A stretch of DNA of 32,762 nt from an uncultured Collinsella sp. GTDB lineage: Bacteria > Actinomycetota > Coriobacteriia > Coriobacteriales > Coriobacteriaceae. Below are positions 22,807-30,661 of this stretch, one piece after another. Positions within the stretch are counted from its first letter, which is position 1; every line of letters begins with the position of its first letter. Where the stretch lies: the NCBI GenBank assembly GCA_900757505.1, contig CAAEOE010000045.1, positions 1-32,762 of the forward strand, in the 5' to 3' direction. The notes under the pieces were generated by a model that saw only the letters and a program-made list of their open reading frames with translations, was not told the DNA's origin and ran no database searches. The position numbers and the translations under genes are program-made.

Positions 22807-23148
22807 ATGAATATTCAAATCTTCGGCACCAAAAAGTCCTTTGATACCAAGAAGGCCCAACGCTATTTTAAGGAGCGCCGCATTAAGGTGCAGTTTATCG
22901 ACCTTAAGGAAAAGGAGATGAGCAAAGGCGAGCTCACGAGCGTGATGCAGGCGGTCGGCGGCATCGACAAGCTGCTCAACCCCAAAGCCAAGGACGAGGA
23001 GACGCTCGCGCTCATCCAGCACCTCACCCCTAGCCAGCGCTTCGATAAACTGCTCGAGAATCAGCAGGTTCTAGCCGAGCCCATCGTGCGCAACGGCAAA
23101 AAGGCCACCGTCGGTTATTGCCCCGATGTGTGGGGAGCCTGGGAGTAG
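22807..23148 (+). CDS. ArsC/Spx-family protein lacking the active-site cysteine
   Basis: 113 residues. The thioredoxin-like ArsC/YffB/Spx fold is clear: IQIFGTKKSFDTKKAQRYF, RRIKVQFIDLKEK, and LLENQQVLAEPIVRNGKKATVGY with the conserved cis-Pro region (AEPIV). In YffB and ArsC the first loop has a Cys (cf. GIKNCDTIKKA); here it is Ser11, and the only Cys is near the C-terminus. It is therefore unlikely to be an arsenate reductase; a Spx-like binding role or a glutathione-independent function is possible. No arsenic genes are nearby. The only candidate SD lies in the 3' hairpin of element B. Confidence 0.85.
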   Translation: MNIQIFGTKKSFDTKKAQRYFKERRIKVQFIDLKEKEMSKGELTSVMQAVGGIDKLLNPKAKDEETLALIQHLTPSQRFDKLLENQQVLAEPIVRNGKKATVGYCPDVWGAWE

Positions 23149-23234
23149 CCTGTGTTATTTGCCGGCGCGTGGGTATAAGAGCAGGCGTTTGGCATAAGAT
23201 TTAACTGTAAGCCATGTCTAACAAAGGAGGGCAC

Positions 23235-24365
23235 ATGCCCAACAAACCCGTGAAGATCATCATGCTTACCGGATACCTCGGTGCCGGCAAGACCACGCTG
23301 CTCAACCACATCCTCGCTAACGACGGCGGCATCCGCGCCGCCGTGATCGTCAACGATATCGGCGAGATCAACGTCGACGCCAGCCTCATCGCCGACGGCG
23401 GCCTTTCCGAGACCGACGACCTCATCCCGCTCACCAACGGCTGCATCTGCTGCACGCTTTCGGACGACCTTGCTAACCAGCTGCAGGGCATCGCCGATTC
23501 GGGCGACTTCGACTACATCATCATCGAGGCTTCGGGCATTTGCGAGCCTATCCCCATCGCCTACACCATCTCGAGCTTCTGCGACGAGGCCAAGGTGGGC
23601 GGCGAGCCCAAGCTCGCGCTCGACAACATCGTGGCCGTGGTCGATTGCGCCCGCATGTACGACGAGTTCAACGGCGGTCGCGACCTGCTGGCCGAGGATA
23701 TCGACGAGGACGACATCGAAAGCCTGCTCATCCAGCAGATCGAGTTCTGCTCCACGCTGATCCTCAACAAGACCGATACCGTGACGCCCGAGCAGATCGC
23801 CGAGCTCAAGGCCATCGTGCGCAGCCTGCAGAAGGACGCCGTGATTGTCGAGGCCCAAAACGGCGAGGTCCCCATGGAGGAGCTGCTCGACACCGACCGC
23901 TTCGACTTTATGCGCGCCTACAACTCCGCCGTCTGGATCGAGGCCATGGAGCATCCCGAGGAGCACGACGACCCCGAGGTGCTCGAGTACGACATCGAGA
24001 CCTTTGTGTACTCGCGCCGCAAGCCGTTTGACCTGCAGAAGTTCACCAATTTTGTTGAGCAGGAGTGGCCCGACGAGGTCATCCGCGTCAAGGGTCCGCT
24101 GTGGCAGACCGGCGATCCGGACATGTGCTACATGTTTGAGCAGGCCGGCCACCAGATGCGCCTGATGGAGAACGGCCTGTTTGTCGATTCGGCGCCCGAG
24201 GGCGAGAAGCAGAAGATCATCGACGAGAACCCCGAGATCATGCAGATTTGGGACGACGAGACGGGCGACCGCATGACGAGCCTGTGCATCATCGGCCGTC
24301 ACATGGACAAGGATGCGCTCATCGCCTCCCTCGATGCCTGCCTGACCGACTGGCACCGCGCCTAG
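23235..24365 (+). CDS. COG0523 (CobW/P47K-type) GTP-binding metallochaperone
   Basis: 376 residues from ATG at 23235, SD AAAGGAGG five bases upstream. Walker A is GYLGAGKT (13-20). The metal-binding motif is in NGCICCTL (C-x-C-C), followed by the GTP base-specificity motif LNKTD. A CobW C-terminal domain with FVYSRRKPFDLQKFTNF follows. G3E GTPases of this group deliver zinc, cobalt or nickel to proteins. Target metal unknown; no recognisable Zur or cobalamin site was found in the short leader. Acidic stretches and the DDD/EEHDD segment may bind metal. Confidence 0.9.
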   Translation: MPNKPVKIIMLTGYLGAGKTTLLNHILANDGGIRAAVIVNDIGEINVDASLIADGGLSETDDLIPLTNGCICCTLSDDLANQLQGIADSGDFDYIIIEASGICEPIPIAYTISSFCDEAKVGGEPKLALDNIVAVVDCARMYDEFNGGRDLLAEDIDEDDIESLLIQQIEFCSTLILNKTDTVTPEQIAELKAIVRSLQKDAVIVEAQNGEVPMEELLDTDRFDFMRAYNSAVWIEAMEHPEEHDDPEVLEYDIETFVYSRRKPFDLQKFTNFVEQEWPDEVIRVKGPLWQTGDPDMCYMFEQAGHQMRLMENGLFVDSAPEGEKQKIIDENPEIMQIWDDETGDRMTSLCIIGRHMDKDALIASLDACLTDWHRA

Positions 24366-24404
24366 GTTTATCCAAGCGGGCATTTTTCCGCCTATGTAAC
24401 CGCC

Positions 24405-24439
24405 AAACCACCACGAAGGTGCTCTTCGTGGTGGTTTTT
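24405..24439 (+). terminator. Terminator between metallochaperone gene and trmL
   Basis: A 14-bp stem AAACCACCACGAAG/CTTCGTGGTGGTTT with a five-base loop, followed by TT. It ends only 21 bases before the trmL start codon. Confidence 0.85.
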
Positions 24440-24460
24440 CGTTCTGAGCCAAGGAGATTC

Positions 24461-25060
24461 ATGTTCAACATTGTGCTGTATGCGCCCGAGATTCCGGCCA
24501 ATACGGGCAATATCGGCCGTACCTGCGTGGTCACCGGCGCCCGCCTGCATCTGGTGGAGCCGCTGGGCTTCTCGCTCGACGACAAAACGGTACGTCGCGC
24601 CGGCCTGGGCTACTGGCAAAACTTGGACGTGACGACCTATGCCGGCTGGGAGGATTTCCTTGCACGCAACGGTCTCTCCCCTGCCGACGAGCGCCTACAT
24701 CTGCTGACCAAAAAGGCACGCCGCACCTATGCGCAGAGTACCTACCACGACGGCGACTACTTGGTCTTTGGCAGCGAGAGCTCGGGCATTCCCGAGCCAC
24801 TGCTCGCCGCGGCGCCCGAGCGCTGCGAGCGCATCCCTATGCTGCGCGATTGCGACTCGCTCGATAACGCCGAGGCTTGGGAAGCCCACGAGGAATCGCT
24901 CGGACATACCGAGGACAGCCACGAGGCTATCCTTCAACAGGACATCTGCGGCAACTTCGTCAACCCGGACGACTACCGCATCAGCGCCCTCAACCTCTCC
25001 AACAGCGCCGCCATCGTCCTCTACGAAGCCCTGCGCCAAACAGGCTTTCCGGGAATGTGA
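24461..25060 (+). CDS. trmL: tRNA (cytidine(34)-2'-O)-methyltransferase
   Basis: 199 residues from ATG at 24461 with AAGGAG five bases upstream. The SPOUT signature is clear: VLYAPEIPANTGNIGRTC, RLHLVEPLGFSLDDK, the FGSESSGIPE loop and the C-terminal ALNLSNSAAIVLYEALRQ. TrmL methylates the ribose of wobble base 34 in tRNA-Leu. E. coli TrmL has 157 residues; the extra length is an acidic insertion of about 45 residues between RIPML and the SLNLSNS-equivalent motif. The stop codon TGA belongs to the following hairpin repeat. Confidence 0.93.
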   Translation: MFNIVLYAPEIPANTGNIGRTCVVTGARLHLVEPLGFSLDDKTVRRAGLGYWQNLDVTTYAGWEDFLARNGLSPADERLHLLTKKARRTYAQSTYHDGDYLVFGSESSGIPEPLLAAAPERCERIPMLRDCDSLDNAEAWEAHEESLGHTEDSHEAILQQDICGNFVNPDDYRISALNLSNSAAIVLYEALRQTGFPGM

Positions 25061-25087
25061 CAAAGGAACTGTCCCTTTGTCACATTC
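25053..25087. repeat. TGTGACAAAGG hairpin, copy 1
   Basis: Perfect 14-bp stem (GAATGTGACAAAGG/CCTTTGTCACATTC) with six-base loop. The left arm contains the last codon and stop of trmL (ATG TGA). Confidence 0.85.
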
Positions 25088-25204
25088 AAGCGCCGCGCCG
25101 ATGGCGCACACGCCTAATTGATGCTCTAGATAAAAAGCCCTCACTTTTAATCAGAATTAACTAAAGTAAAATGAAGTTAAACGGCGCTGTGAAAGGAGAG
25201 CTTT

Positions 25205-26305
25205 GTGGAATATCTCGAGAACCCGTTTACCCCTAGCTTTGGCGAGGTTCCTGCCCATCTCGCTGGCAGACAACAGATTATTCGGGATTTGGACCGTGCC
25301 TTCTTGAGCCAGCGCAGGCGCCCAGAATTGACCTCGATCTTCTCAGGCGCACGTGGAACCGGTAAAACCGCTCTCATGTCGTCGCTCGCGACAAGGGCGG
25401 AATCCCACGGCTGGATTGCCGTAAAGACAACCGCGCTCCCGGGAATGCTTGAGGAAATCGAGTTCGGGGCGAAACGTGCTGCCGGCCATCTTATCGACCC
25501 GTCTAACAACTTCGAAGTCACCGGTCTCGGAATTGCACCGCTCGGCAGCATCGAGGTCAATCGCGTTCACGATGCCTCAACCTGGCGTTATCGCATGAGC
25601 GACATCATCGACCAGCTCAACGAGGCTGGCACCGGTCTGCTCGTTACGGTTGACGAGGTGGACCCGACACTCGACGAGATGATTCAGCTCGCAGCGTCGT
25701 ATCAGCACTTTGTGACCGATGGAAAACGCGTCGCCCTGCTCATGGCGGGACTTCCCAACAACGTATCGACGCTACTAAACCACAAGACGGTCTCGTTTCT
25801 TCGCCGCGCCCAACAATATCATCTGGGTCGCATTGCCGACTATGACGTGCGCGAAGCCTTGATTCGCACAATTCAGGAAAACGATCGCCTGGCAGATGCT
25901 GAGGGAATCGATAGAGCCGTTCGCTCGATCTCTGGTTTTCCCTTCCTATTGCAACTCGTAGGCTACCGTGCCTGGGATCTCACAAGCGATTCGAAGGAAA
26001 TCTCGTCACGCGACTTTGACCTGGGAATCAAAATCGCGCGCGACGAGATGGACGACCGAATTCTCGCGGCAACCTATCGGGAACTCACTGCAGAAGACAA
26101 GCGATTCCTCATCGCCATGCTCGATGACGAGGAAGAGTCCACCACCGCCGACCTTGTCGAGCGCCTTAAGCGTTCGCCGCAGCAGGTCTCCCGCTACCGA
26201 CGCCGCATGATAGACGCCGGCATCATTGGGGAACGTGGGCGCGGAATCGTCGCTTTTGAATTGCCATTCTTCCGCGACTATCTCGCCGCTCAATGCGTGA
26301 AATAG
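25205..26305 (+). CDS. ORC1/STAND-like AAA+ ATPase with C-terminal winged helix (paralogue 1)
   Basis: 366 residues from GTG at 25205 with AAAGGAGAG upstream. Walker A is SGARGTGKTAL (47-57), Walker B LLVTVDEVDP, and a sensor/Arg-finger-like FLRRAQQYHL follows. The lid region reads GFPFLLQLVGYRAWD, and the end (SPQQVSRYRRRMIDAGIIGERGRG) is a winged helix. The architecture resembles Cdc6/ORC-like ATPases often annotated only as ATP-binding protein. It shares landmarks (N-terminal NPF, FLRRAQQ, QLVGY, terminal wHTH) with the gene at 29443-30561. A role in DNA binding or in a stress/defence switch is inference. An inverted repeat TTAACT-N12-AGTTAA lies in its AT-rich leader. Confidence 0.82.
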   Translation: MEYLENPFTPSFGEVPAHLAGRQQIIRDLDRAFLSQRRRPELTSIFSGARGTGKTALMSSLATRAESHGWIAVKTTALPGMLEEIEFGAKRAAGHLIDPSNNFEVTGLGIAPLGSIEVNRVHDASTWRYRMSDIIDQLNEAGTGLLVTVDEVDPTLDEMIQLAASYQHFVTDGKRVALLMAGLPNNVSTLLNHKTVSFLRRAQQYHLGRIADYDVREALIRTIQENDRLADAEGIDRAVRSISGFPFLLQLVGYRAWDLTSDSKEISSRDFDLGIKIARDEMDDRILAATYRELTAEDKRFLIAMLDDEEESTTADLVERLKRSPQQVSRYRRRMIDAGIIGERGRGIVAFELPFFRDYLAAQCVK

Positions 26306-26311
26306 AATTCA

Positions 26312-26342
26312 ATGTGACAAAGGGGCAGTCCCTTTGTCACAT
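26312..26342. repeat. TGTGACAAAGG hairpin, copy 2
   Basis: Perfect 13-bp stem ATGTGACAAAGGG/CCCTTTGTCACAT, loop GCAGT, in the gap between the convergent ATPase 1 and uvrA2 genes. Confidence 0.85.
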
Positions 26343-26345
26343 CGC

Positions 26346-28838
26346 CTATAGGTAGCGGCCGGTAATGCTCTTGGAGCAGGCCGCGATATCCGCCGGCGTG
26401 CCGGCGCAGACGATTTGCCCGCCGGCGTCGCCACCGCCTGGGCCCATGTCAATCACATAATCGGCGTTACGGATAAGGTCGAGATCGTGTTCAATCACGA
26501 TAACCGTGGCGCCCTTGGCAACAAGGCCGTCGAACACGCTCAGCAACACCTGAACATCGAGCGGATGTAGTCCAATCGTGGGCTCGTCGAACACAAATAC
26601 GGCATCATCCTGCACGCGGCCCATCTCGCTCGCGAGCTTAAGGCGCTGTGCCTCACCGCCCGAAAGCGCCGGTGTGGGCTCGCCAAGCGTAAGATAACCC
26701 AGGCCCAGGTCGTGCAAGGTCTGCAAGCGCGCCTGGACTTTCTTGAGTCCCACCGTGGCGTCGAGGGCCTCGTCCACGCTCATGTCCATGAGCTGCGGCA
26801 ACGTAAGCAAGCTCCCGTCCTTGCCCTCGCGATGGATATGCGAAGCTGCGTCTGCATAACGTGAGCCGCGACATGCCGGGCAGACGATCTCGACATCGGG
26901 CAAAAACTGCACGTCGAGCGATATCGATCCCGTGCCATCACACGTAGGGCAGCGCAAGGCGCCGGTATTGTAGCTAAAGGCACCCGCCTTGTAGCCGGCC
27001 GCCTTGGCCTCGAGCGTACGGGCGAAGGCGCGACGCAGCTCGTCATGGATGTCGGCATAGGTCGCTACCGTCGAGCGAACATTGGCGCCGATGGGCGTGG
27101 CGTCAATCAGGTTTGCGCGGCCAATGCCCTCGGCATCGACCCGACACACGTGCCCCGGCAAGCGCTCGCCAGCTGCCTGCGCCTTAAGCGCCGGGATGAG
27201 CGTCTCGAGCACCAACGTCGTCTTGCCCGAACCCGAAACACCCGTAACCGCGACCAAGCGACCGCGCGGAATATCGACTTCGAGCGGCTTGACGGTATGG
27301 ATGGTATCGGTCGCCATGCGGATATGGCCCTGGTCGAACATTTCGTCGTCAGTCACCTGCGGACGCAAGCGCTTGGGCTCGGCGCGCAAAAACGGCGCGA
27401 TACGGCTGTCCTGCGATTGCTCGACCTCGTCCACCGTGCCCGCGGCGATTACACTGCCGCCGCCTGCTCCGGCAACGGGGCCCATCTCGACCAGATAATC
27501 AGCCTCCACCAGCACACGTGTATCGTGGTCGACAACAACCACGGTATTGCCGTCATCCACCAGGTCGCGCATTACGCCCACCAAGCCGTCGACATTGGCA
27601 GGATGCAAGCCAATTGAGGGCTCGTCCAGCACATAGAGCACGCCTGTCGATCGGTTGCGCACCACGCGGGCGAGTTGCACGCGCTGGCGCTCACCCGTGG
27701 AGAGCGTGGCACCGGCGCGATCGAGCGAAAGGTAATCGAGACCCAGGTCGACCAGACGACGAGCCGTGCTCAAAAACGAATCGCAGATATCCGTCGCCAT
27801 GGGCCGCATCTCGGCCGGCAAGGATGCGGGCACCCCGCGCACCCACTCGATCGCATCACCAAGCGTCATGGCCGCGGCCTGAGCCAGATTGATACCGCGC
27901 ACCTGGGGCTGGCGCGCAGCCTCGGAGAGACGCGTGCCGGCGCAGTCACGGCATGGTCCCTCGCGCAAAAAGCGAGCCACACGCTTAAGCCCCTTATCGT
28001 CCTTAACCTTGGCGAGCGCATTCTCAACGGTATAGACGGCGTTGTAATAGGTAAAGTCGAGCGGCGTGGCGCCCTCGCCGTTTTTGGGAACGTAGAGAAT
28101 GTGCTTCTTAACCGCCGGGCCGTGAAACACGATGTCGCGCTCTTGAGGCGTGAGCTGGTTAAACGGCACGTCGGTGCGCACGCCCATCTCGCCGGCCACC
28201 TGCTTCATCAGGTCCCACATGAGCGTGCCCCAGGGAAGCACCGCACCCTCGTTGATGGTCTTTGACTCGTCGGGCACCAGGCTCGCCTCGTCTACCTCGC
28301 GCATGACACCGGTGCCGCCGCAGGTAGGGCACGCACCGCCGCTATTGAAAGCCAAATCCTCGGCACTCGGCGCGTAGAACTCGCGGCCGCATGTCGGACA
28401 CGTGAGCGACAGGCCCGCAGCCACGTTAAGGCTCGGCTCCACACGCGCCCCGCAATGCGGGCACACGTGATGGGCGCAACGGCTAAAGAGTAGACGCAGG
28501 CTATTGTTGAGCTCGGTCATGGTACCAAAGGTCGAGCGCACGCCCGGTACGCTGGGGCGCTGATGTAATGCGAGCGCCGCTGGCACGTGCAGCACCTCGT
28601 CCACCTGGGCGTGCTCGGCCTGCGTCAGACGACGGCGGGTATAGGTGCTGAGCGCCTCCAGATAGCGGCGCGAGCCCTCGGCATAAAGAACCCCGAGTGC
28701 CAGCGAACTCTTGCCCGAGCCCGACACGCCGGCAATACCCACGAGCCTTCCCAGCGGGATATCAATATCGATGTCCTTGAGGTTATGGACACGTGCGCCA
28801 CGCACCTCGATAGCACTTGGTTGTTGCGACACCGTCAT
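26346..28838 (-). CDS. UvrA-like ABC ATPase lacking the UvrB-binding domain (UvrA2 type)
   Basis: 830 residues from ATG at 28838; a GTG one codon earlier is less well spaced from the SD (AAGGGGAG). Two UvrA ATPase halves are present: Walker A GVSGSGKSS and GVSGSGKTT, signatures LSTGERQR (variant) and LSGGEAQR, Walker B LYVLDEPSIGLHP and VFVFDEPTIGLHP. CxxC pairs form zinc modules (CPHCGA, CPTCGR, CPTCGG, CPACRG). After the first zinc pair the sequence goes straight to CPTCGREFYAPS, without the roughly 110-residue UvrB-binding domain. This is the UvrA2 class, linked in some actinobacteria to DNA-targeting drug resistance. The stop of the upstream GNAT gene overlaps its start (TGATG), so the two are coupled. 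Confidence 0.92.
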   Translation of the reverse strand: MTVSQQPSAIEVRGARVHNLKDIDIDIPLGRLVGIAGVSGSGKSSLALGVLYAEGSRRYLEALSTYTRRRLTQAEHAQVDEVLHVPAALALHQRPSVPGVRSTFGTMTELNNSLRLLFSRCAHHVCPHCGARVEPSLNVAAGLSLTCPTCGREFYAPSAEDLAFNSGGACPTCGGTGVMREVDEASLVPDESKTINEGAVLPWGTLMWDLMKQVAGEMGVRTDVPFNQLTPQERDIVFHGPAVKKHILYVPKNGEGATPLDFTYYNAVYTVENALAKVKDDKGLKRVARFLREGPCRDCAGTRLSEAARQPQVRGINLAQAAAMTLGDAIEWVRGVPASLPAEMRPMATDICDSFLSTARRLVDLGLDYLSLDRAGATLSTGERQRVQLARVVRNRSTGVLYVLDEPSIGLHPANVDGLVGVMRDLVDDGNTVVVVDHDTRVLVEADYLVEMGPVAGAGGGSVIAAGTVDEVEQSQDSRIAPFLRAEPKRLRPQVTDDEMFDQGHIRMATDTIHTVKPLEVDIPRGRLVAVTGVSGSGKTTLVLETLIPALKAQAAGERLPGHVCRVDAEGIGRANLIDATPIGANVRSTVATYADIHDELRRAFARTLEAKAAGYKAGAFSYNTGALRCPTCDGTGSISLDVQFLPDVEIVCPACRGSRYADAASHIHREGKDGSLLTLPQLMDMSVDEALDATVGLKKVQARLQTLHDLGLGYLTLGEPTPALSGGEAQRLKLASEMGRVQDDAVFVFDEPTIGLHPLDVQVLLSVFDGLVAKGATVIVIEHDLDLIRNADYVIDMGPGGGDAGGQIVCAGTPADIAACSKSITGRYL

Positions 28839-29392
28839 CACTCCCCTTCTGCCCGCCCGCGCCAGTCTTCGCGGGTCAAATACGTAAAGTACTCGGTACG
28901 TACATCGCCCATAAGCTCGCAGGGCACGTCGCGCTCAACGTGATGCGGCGCGAACCCGCACTTTTGCTGAACGCGTAATGACTTGTTATTGCCCTCGTAG
29001 TATCCGCACCAAAGCGCCTTGCAGCCAAGCGTTTCGAACGCATAGCGCTGCATGGCTCGTACCGCTTCGGGAGCAAAGCCTCGGCCCCAGAATGGCTTGG
29101 CGATCCAATAGCCCACTTCGAGTTCGAGACCGTCATCTCGACGGTTTGACTCGCAGCGAGACGGCATGAGACCGATGCTACCCACGGGCTCATCCGTCGC
29201 AGCCAGGCAAACGGCAAAGGTATGGGGTGCCGCAAAAACTGTCCGAATGATCTCCCTGCTCTCCTCAATGCTTCGATGGGGCGGCCAGCCCGCAGCCGGT
29301 CCCACGTCCGGGTCGCTCGCATATGTAAACAGGATCGCCGCATCCGTCTCGCGCCACGGACGAAGCGTCAATCGCTCAGTTTGAATCACCAT
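28838..29392 (-). CDS. GNAT acetyltransferase, RimJ/RimL type
   Basis: 184 residues. It begins TERLTLRPWRETDA, and includes EVGYWIAKPFWGRGFAPEAV, whose GRGFAPEA is the acetyl-CoA pyrophosphate loop (Q/RxxGxG/A), then LWCGYYEGNNKSLRVQQKCGF, the classic RimL-type ending. Such enzymes acetylate protein N-termini or small amines including drugs. Coupling to uvrA2 suggests a shared stress or resistance role (inference). Confidence 0.9.
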   Translation of the reverse strand: MVIQTERLTLRPWRETDAAILFTYASDPDVGPAAGWPPHRSIEESREIIRTVFAAPHTFAVCLAATDEPVGSIGLMPSRCESNRRDDGLELEVGYWIAKPFWGRGFAPEAVRAMQRYAFETLGCKALWCGYYEGNNKSLRVQQKCGFAPHHVERDVPCELMGDVRTEYFTYLTREDWRGRAEGE

Positions 29393-29413
29393 GTTTTGAC
29401 CTCACATCTATCG

Positions 29414-29443
29414 ATGTGACAAAGGGACCGTCCCTTTTCACAT
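29414..29443. repeat. TGTGACAAAGG hairpin, copy 3 (imperfect)
   Basis: ATGTGACAAAGGGA pairs with TCCCTTTTCACAT with one unpaired base on the left arm. It lies between the GNAT start and the end of ATPase 2, touching the ATPase stop codon. Confidence 0.75.
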
Positions 29444-30561
29444 TACTCGTGCCATAAAACGCGTTCGCGGATGTACTCGCCCAGCATGGGCACGGTAAAC
29501 CGGACGAGGCCGTATCCGGCAGCCTCGATGACGCGCTCGCGAATCAGGCTTGCGCGATATTTACTCGCCCAGCTCTGGGTGCGATCGCAGCGCTCAATGA
29601 TATCCGCCATGCGCGTCGGTTTACCCTCGTCAGCAGCCATGGCCTCGATAAAGAGGCGTTGTGGACTGCGCAGCCCGTAATACAGAGGCGCGTCAACCGC
29701 TTCGTAGAACTCGGAGACGGCATCCGCATGGCCATCCTCGACATCGCGTTCTTCAATGACCCGCGAGTCACGCCGGACAGCAGCCCGCCACATGTAATAT
29801 CCCACCAGCTGGACCATATAGGGATGCCCCATGCTCCTGCGCGCCGCAAGGTCCGCCGTCCCCGCATCAACGCAAAGACCAGCGCCTTTGACCGTCTGGA
29901 TATATGAATCGCGCACCTCGGGCAAAGAAATCGCCCCCAGCGTACGCTGCTGGGCGCGCCGCAAAAACGTCACGCTCGGCTCTTCGAGCAAGTCATCAAC
30001 CATGCTGGGCAAGCCGGCGAACACTAGCGCAAGGCCGCGCTGGTCGCTATCGGACAAGCCCGTGGCATCCTGGTCTCCGAGCACCTGCTGATAGAGAACG
30101 GCAAGAGCCGCCAGCTCCTCGATAGACGCAGATTGAGCCTCGTCAATCGCAAACAGTATGCCCTTGCCTGGACCGAGCTTCTTGAGACGCTCGTTGACCA
30201 GCCCTCGCAACGTCTCGCCCTTTGCTCGCGCCGCCTCGACTGACATCCGCCCAAACGACGGACCGAACTCCATTGACGTCACAACGGGTTTATTCGAGCG
30301 AAGCGCGTCGGCCAAGCGGTCGCATAAGCCAAGCGACGCGGAATCGGAGACAACCGCCCATCCGCGCTCACTAGCCAAACGCTGCAGCTCCCGCAGGAGA
30401 ACCGTTTTGCCACAGCCGCGGTTTCCCGTAATGAGCATGAGCCTGCCCGGCGCTCCGGCGCCGTTATCGAGCCCTTCCTCGAAATCTTCGATGACCGACT
30501 CGCGACCGATGAGTATCGGAGGCCGCTTGCCTGCCGTTGGCTTAAAGGGATTCGGATTCAT
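29443..30561 (-). CDS. ORC1/STAND-like AAA+ ATPase with C-terminal winged helix (paralogue 2)
   Basis: 372 residues from ATG at 30561 with a GAGGAGG SD. Walker A is ITGNRGCGKTVLL, Walker B ILFAIDEAQ, followed by the FLRRAQQRTL segment and MVQLVGYYMWRAA, as in paralogue 1. The C-terminal winged helix includes TQSWASKYRASLIRERVIEAAGYG. Identity to paralogue 1 looks modest overall but the motif order is the same. Together they bracket the GNAT-uvrA2 pair. Its promoter carries three TTATACC repeats at ten-base spacing, fitting control by a DNA-binding protein, possibly its own winged helix (inference). Confidence 0.82.
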   Translation of the reverse strand: MNPNPFKPTAGKRPPILIGRESVIEDFEEGLDNGAGAPGRLMLITGNRGCGKTVLLRELQRLASERGWAVVSDSASLGLCDRLADALRSNKPVVTSMEFGPSFGRMSVEAARAKGETLRGLVNERLKKLGPGKGILFAIDEAQSASIEELAALAVLYQQVLGDQDATGLSDSDQRGLALVFAGLPSMVDDLLEEPSVTFLRRAQQRTLGAISLPEVRDSYIQTVKGAGLCVDAGTADLAARRSMGHPYMVQLVGYYMWRAAVRRDSRVIEERDVEDGHADAVSEFYEAVDAPLYYGLRSPQRLFIEAMAADEGKPTRMADIIERCDRTQSWASKYRASLIRERVIEAAGYGLVRFTVPMLGEYIRERVLWHE

Positions 30562-30596
30562 GTCGGCCTCCTCGGATTGGCAAACCCTGGTAATAG

Positions 30597-30625
30597 TTAT
30601 ACCAACTTATACCGAGTTATACCAA
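30597..30625 (-). promoter_or_regulatory. Three TTATACC iterons in ATPase 2 promoter
   Basis: TTATACC occurs at 30597, 30607 and 30617, exactly ten bases apart, so all face one side of the helix. Read on the minus strand they are GGTATAA boxes; TTGGTA and TATAAC 18 bases apart within them could be the -35 and -10 of the gene starting at 30561. Confidence 0.6.
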
Positions 30626-30628
30626 TAG

Positions 30629-30661
30629 CATGTGACAAAGGGGTTGTCCCTTTGTCACATG
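30629..30661. repeat. TGTGACAAAGG hairpin, copy 4
   Basis: Perfect 14-bp stem CATGTGACAAAGGG/CCCTTTGTCACATG, loop GTTGT. The right arm provides the final codon and stop of the GTPase gene on the minus strand (ATG TGA), as copy 1 does for trmL. Confidence 0.85.

Noticed and set aside
22807..23148. Arsenate reductase
   Set aside because: Catalytic Cys is Ser and there are no arsR/arsB genes nearby.
23115..24452. Long antisense frame opposite the COG0523 GTPase
   Set aside because: No recognisable motifs, and the sense frame has Walker A, CxCC and NKTD.
26346..28838. Housekeeping uvrA
   Set aside because: The UvrB-binding domain is missing and there is no uvrB/uvrC; UvrA2 type fits better.
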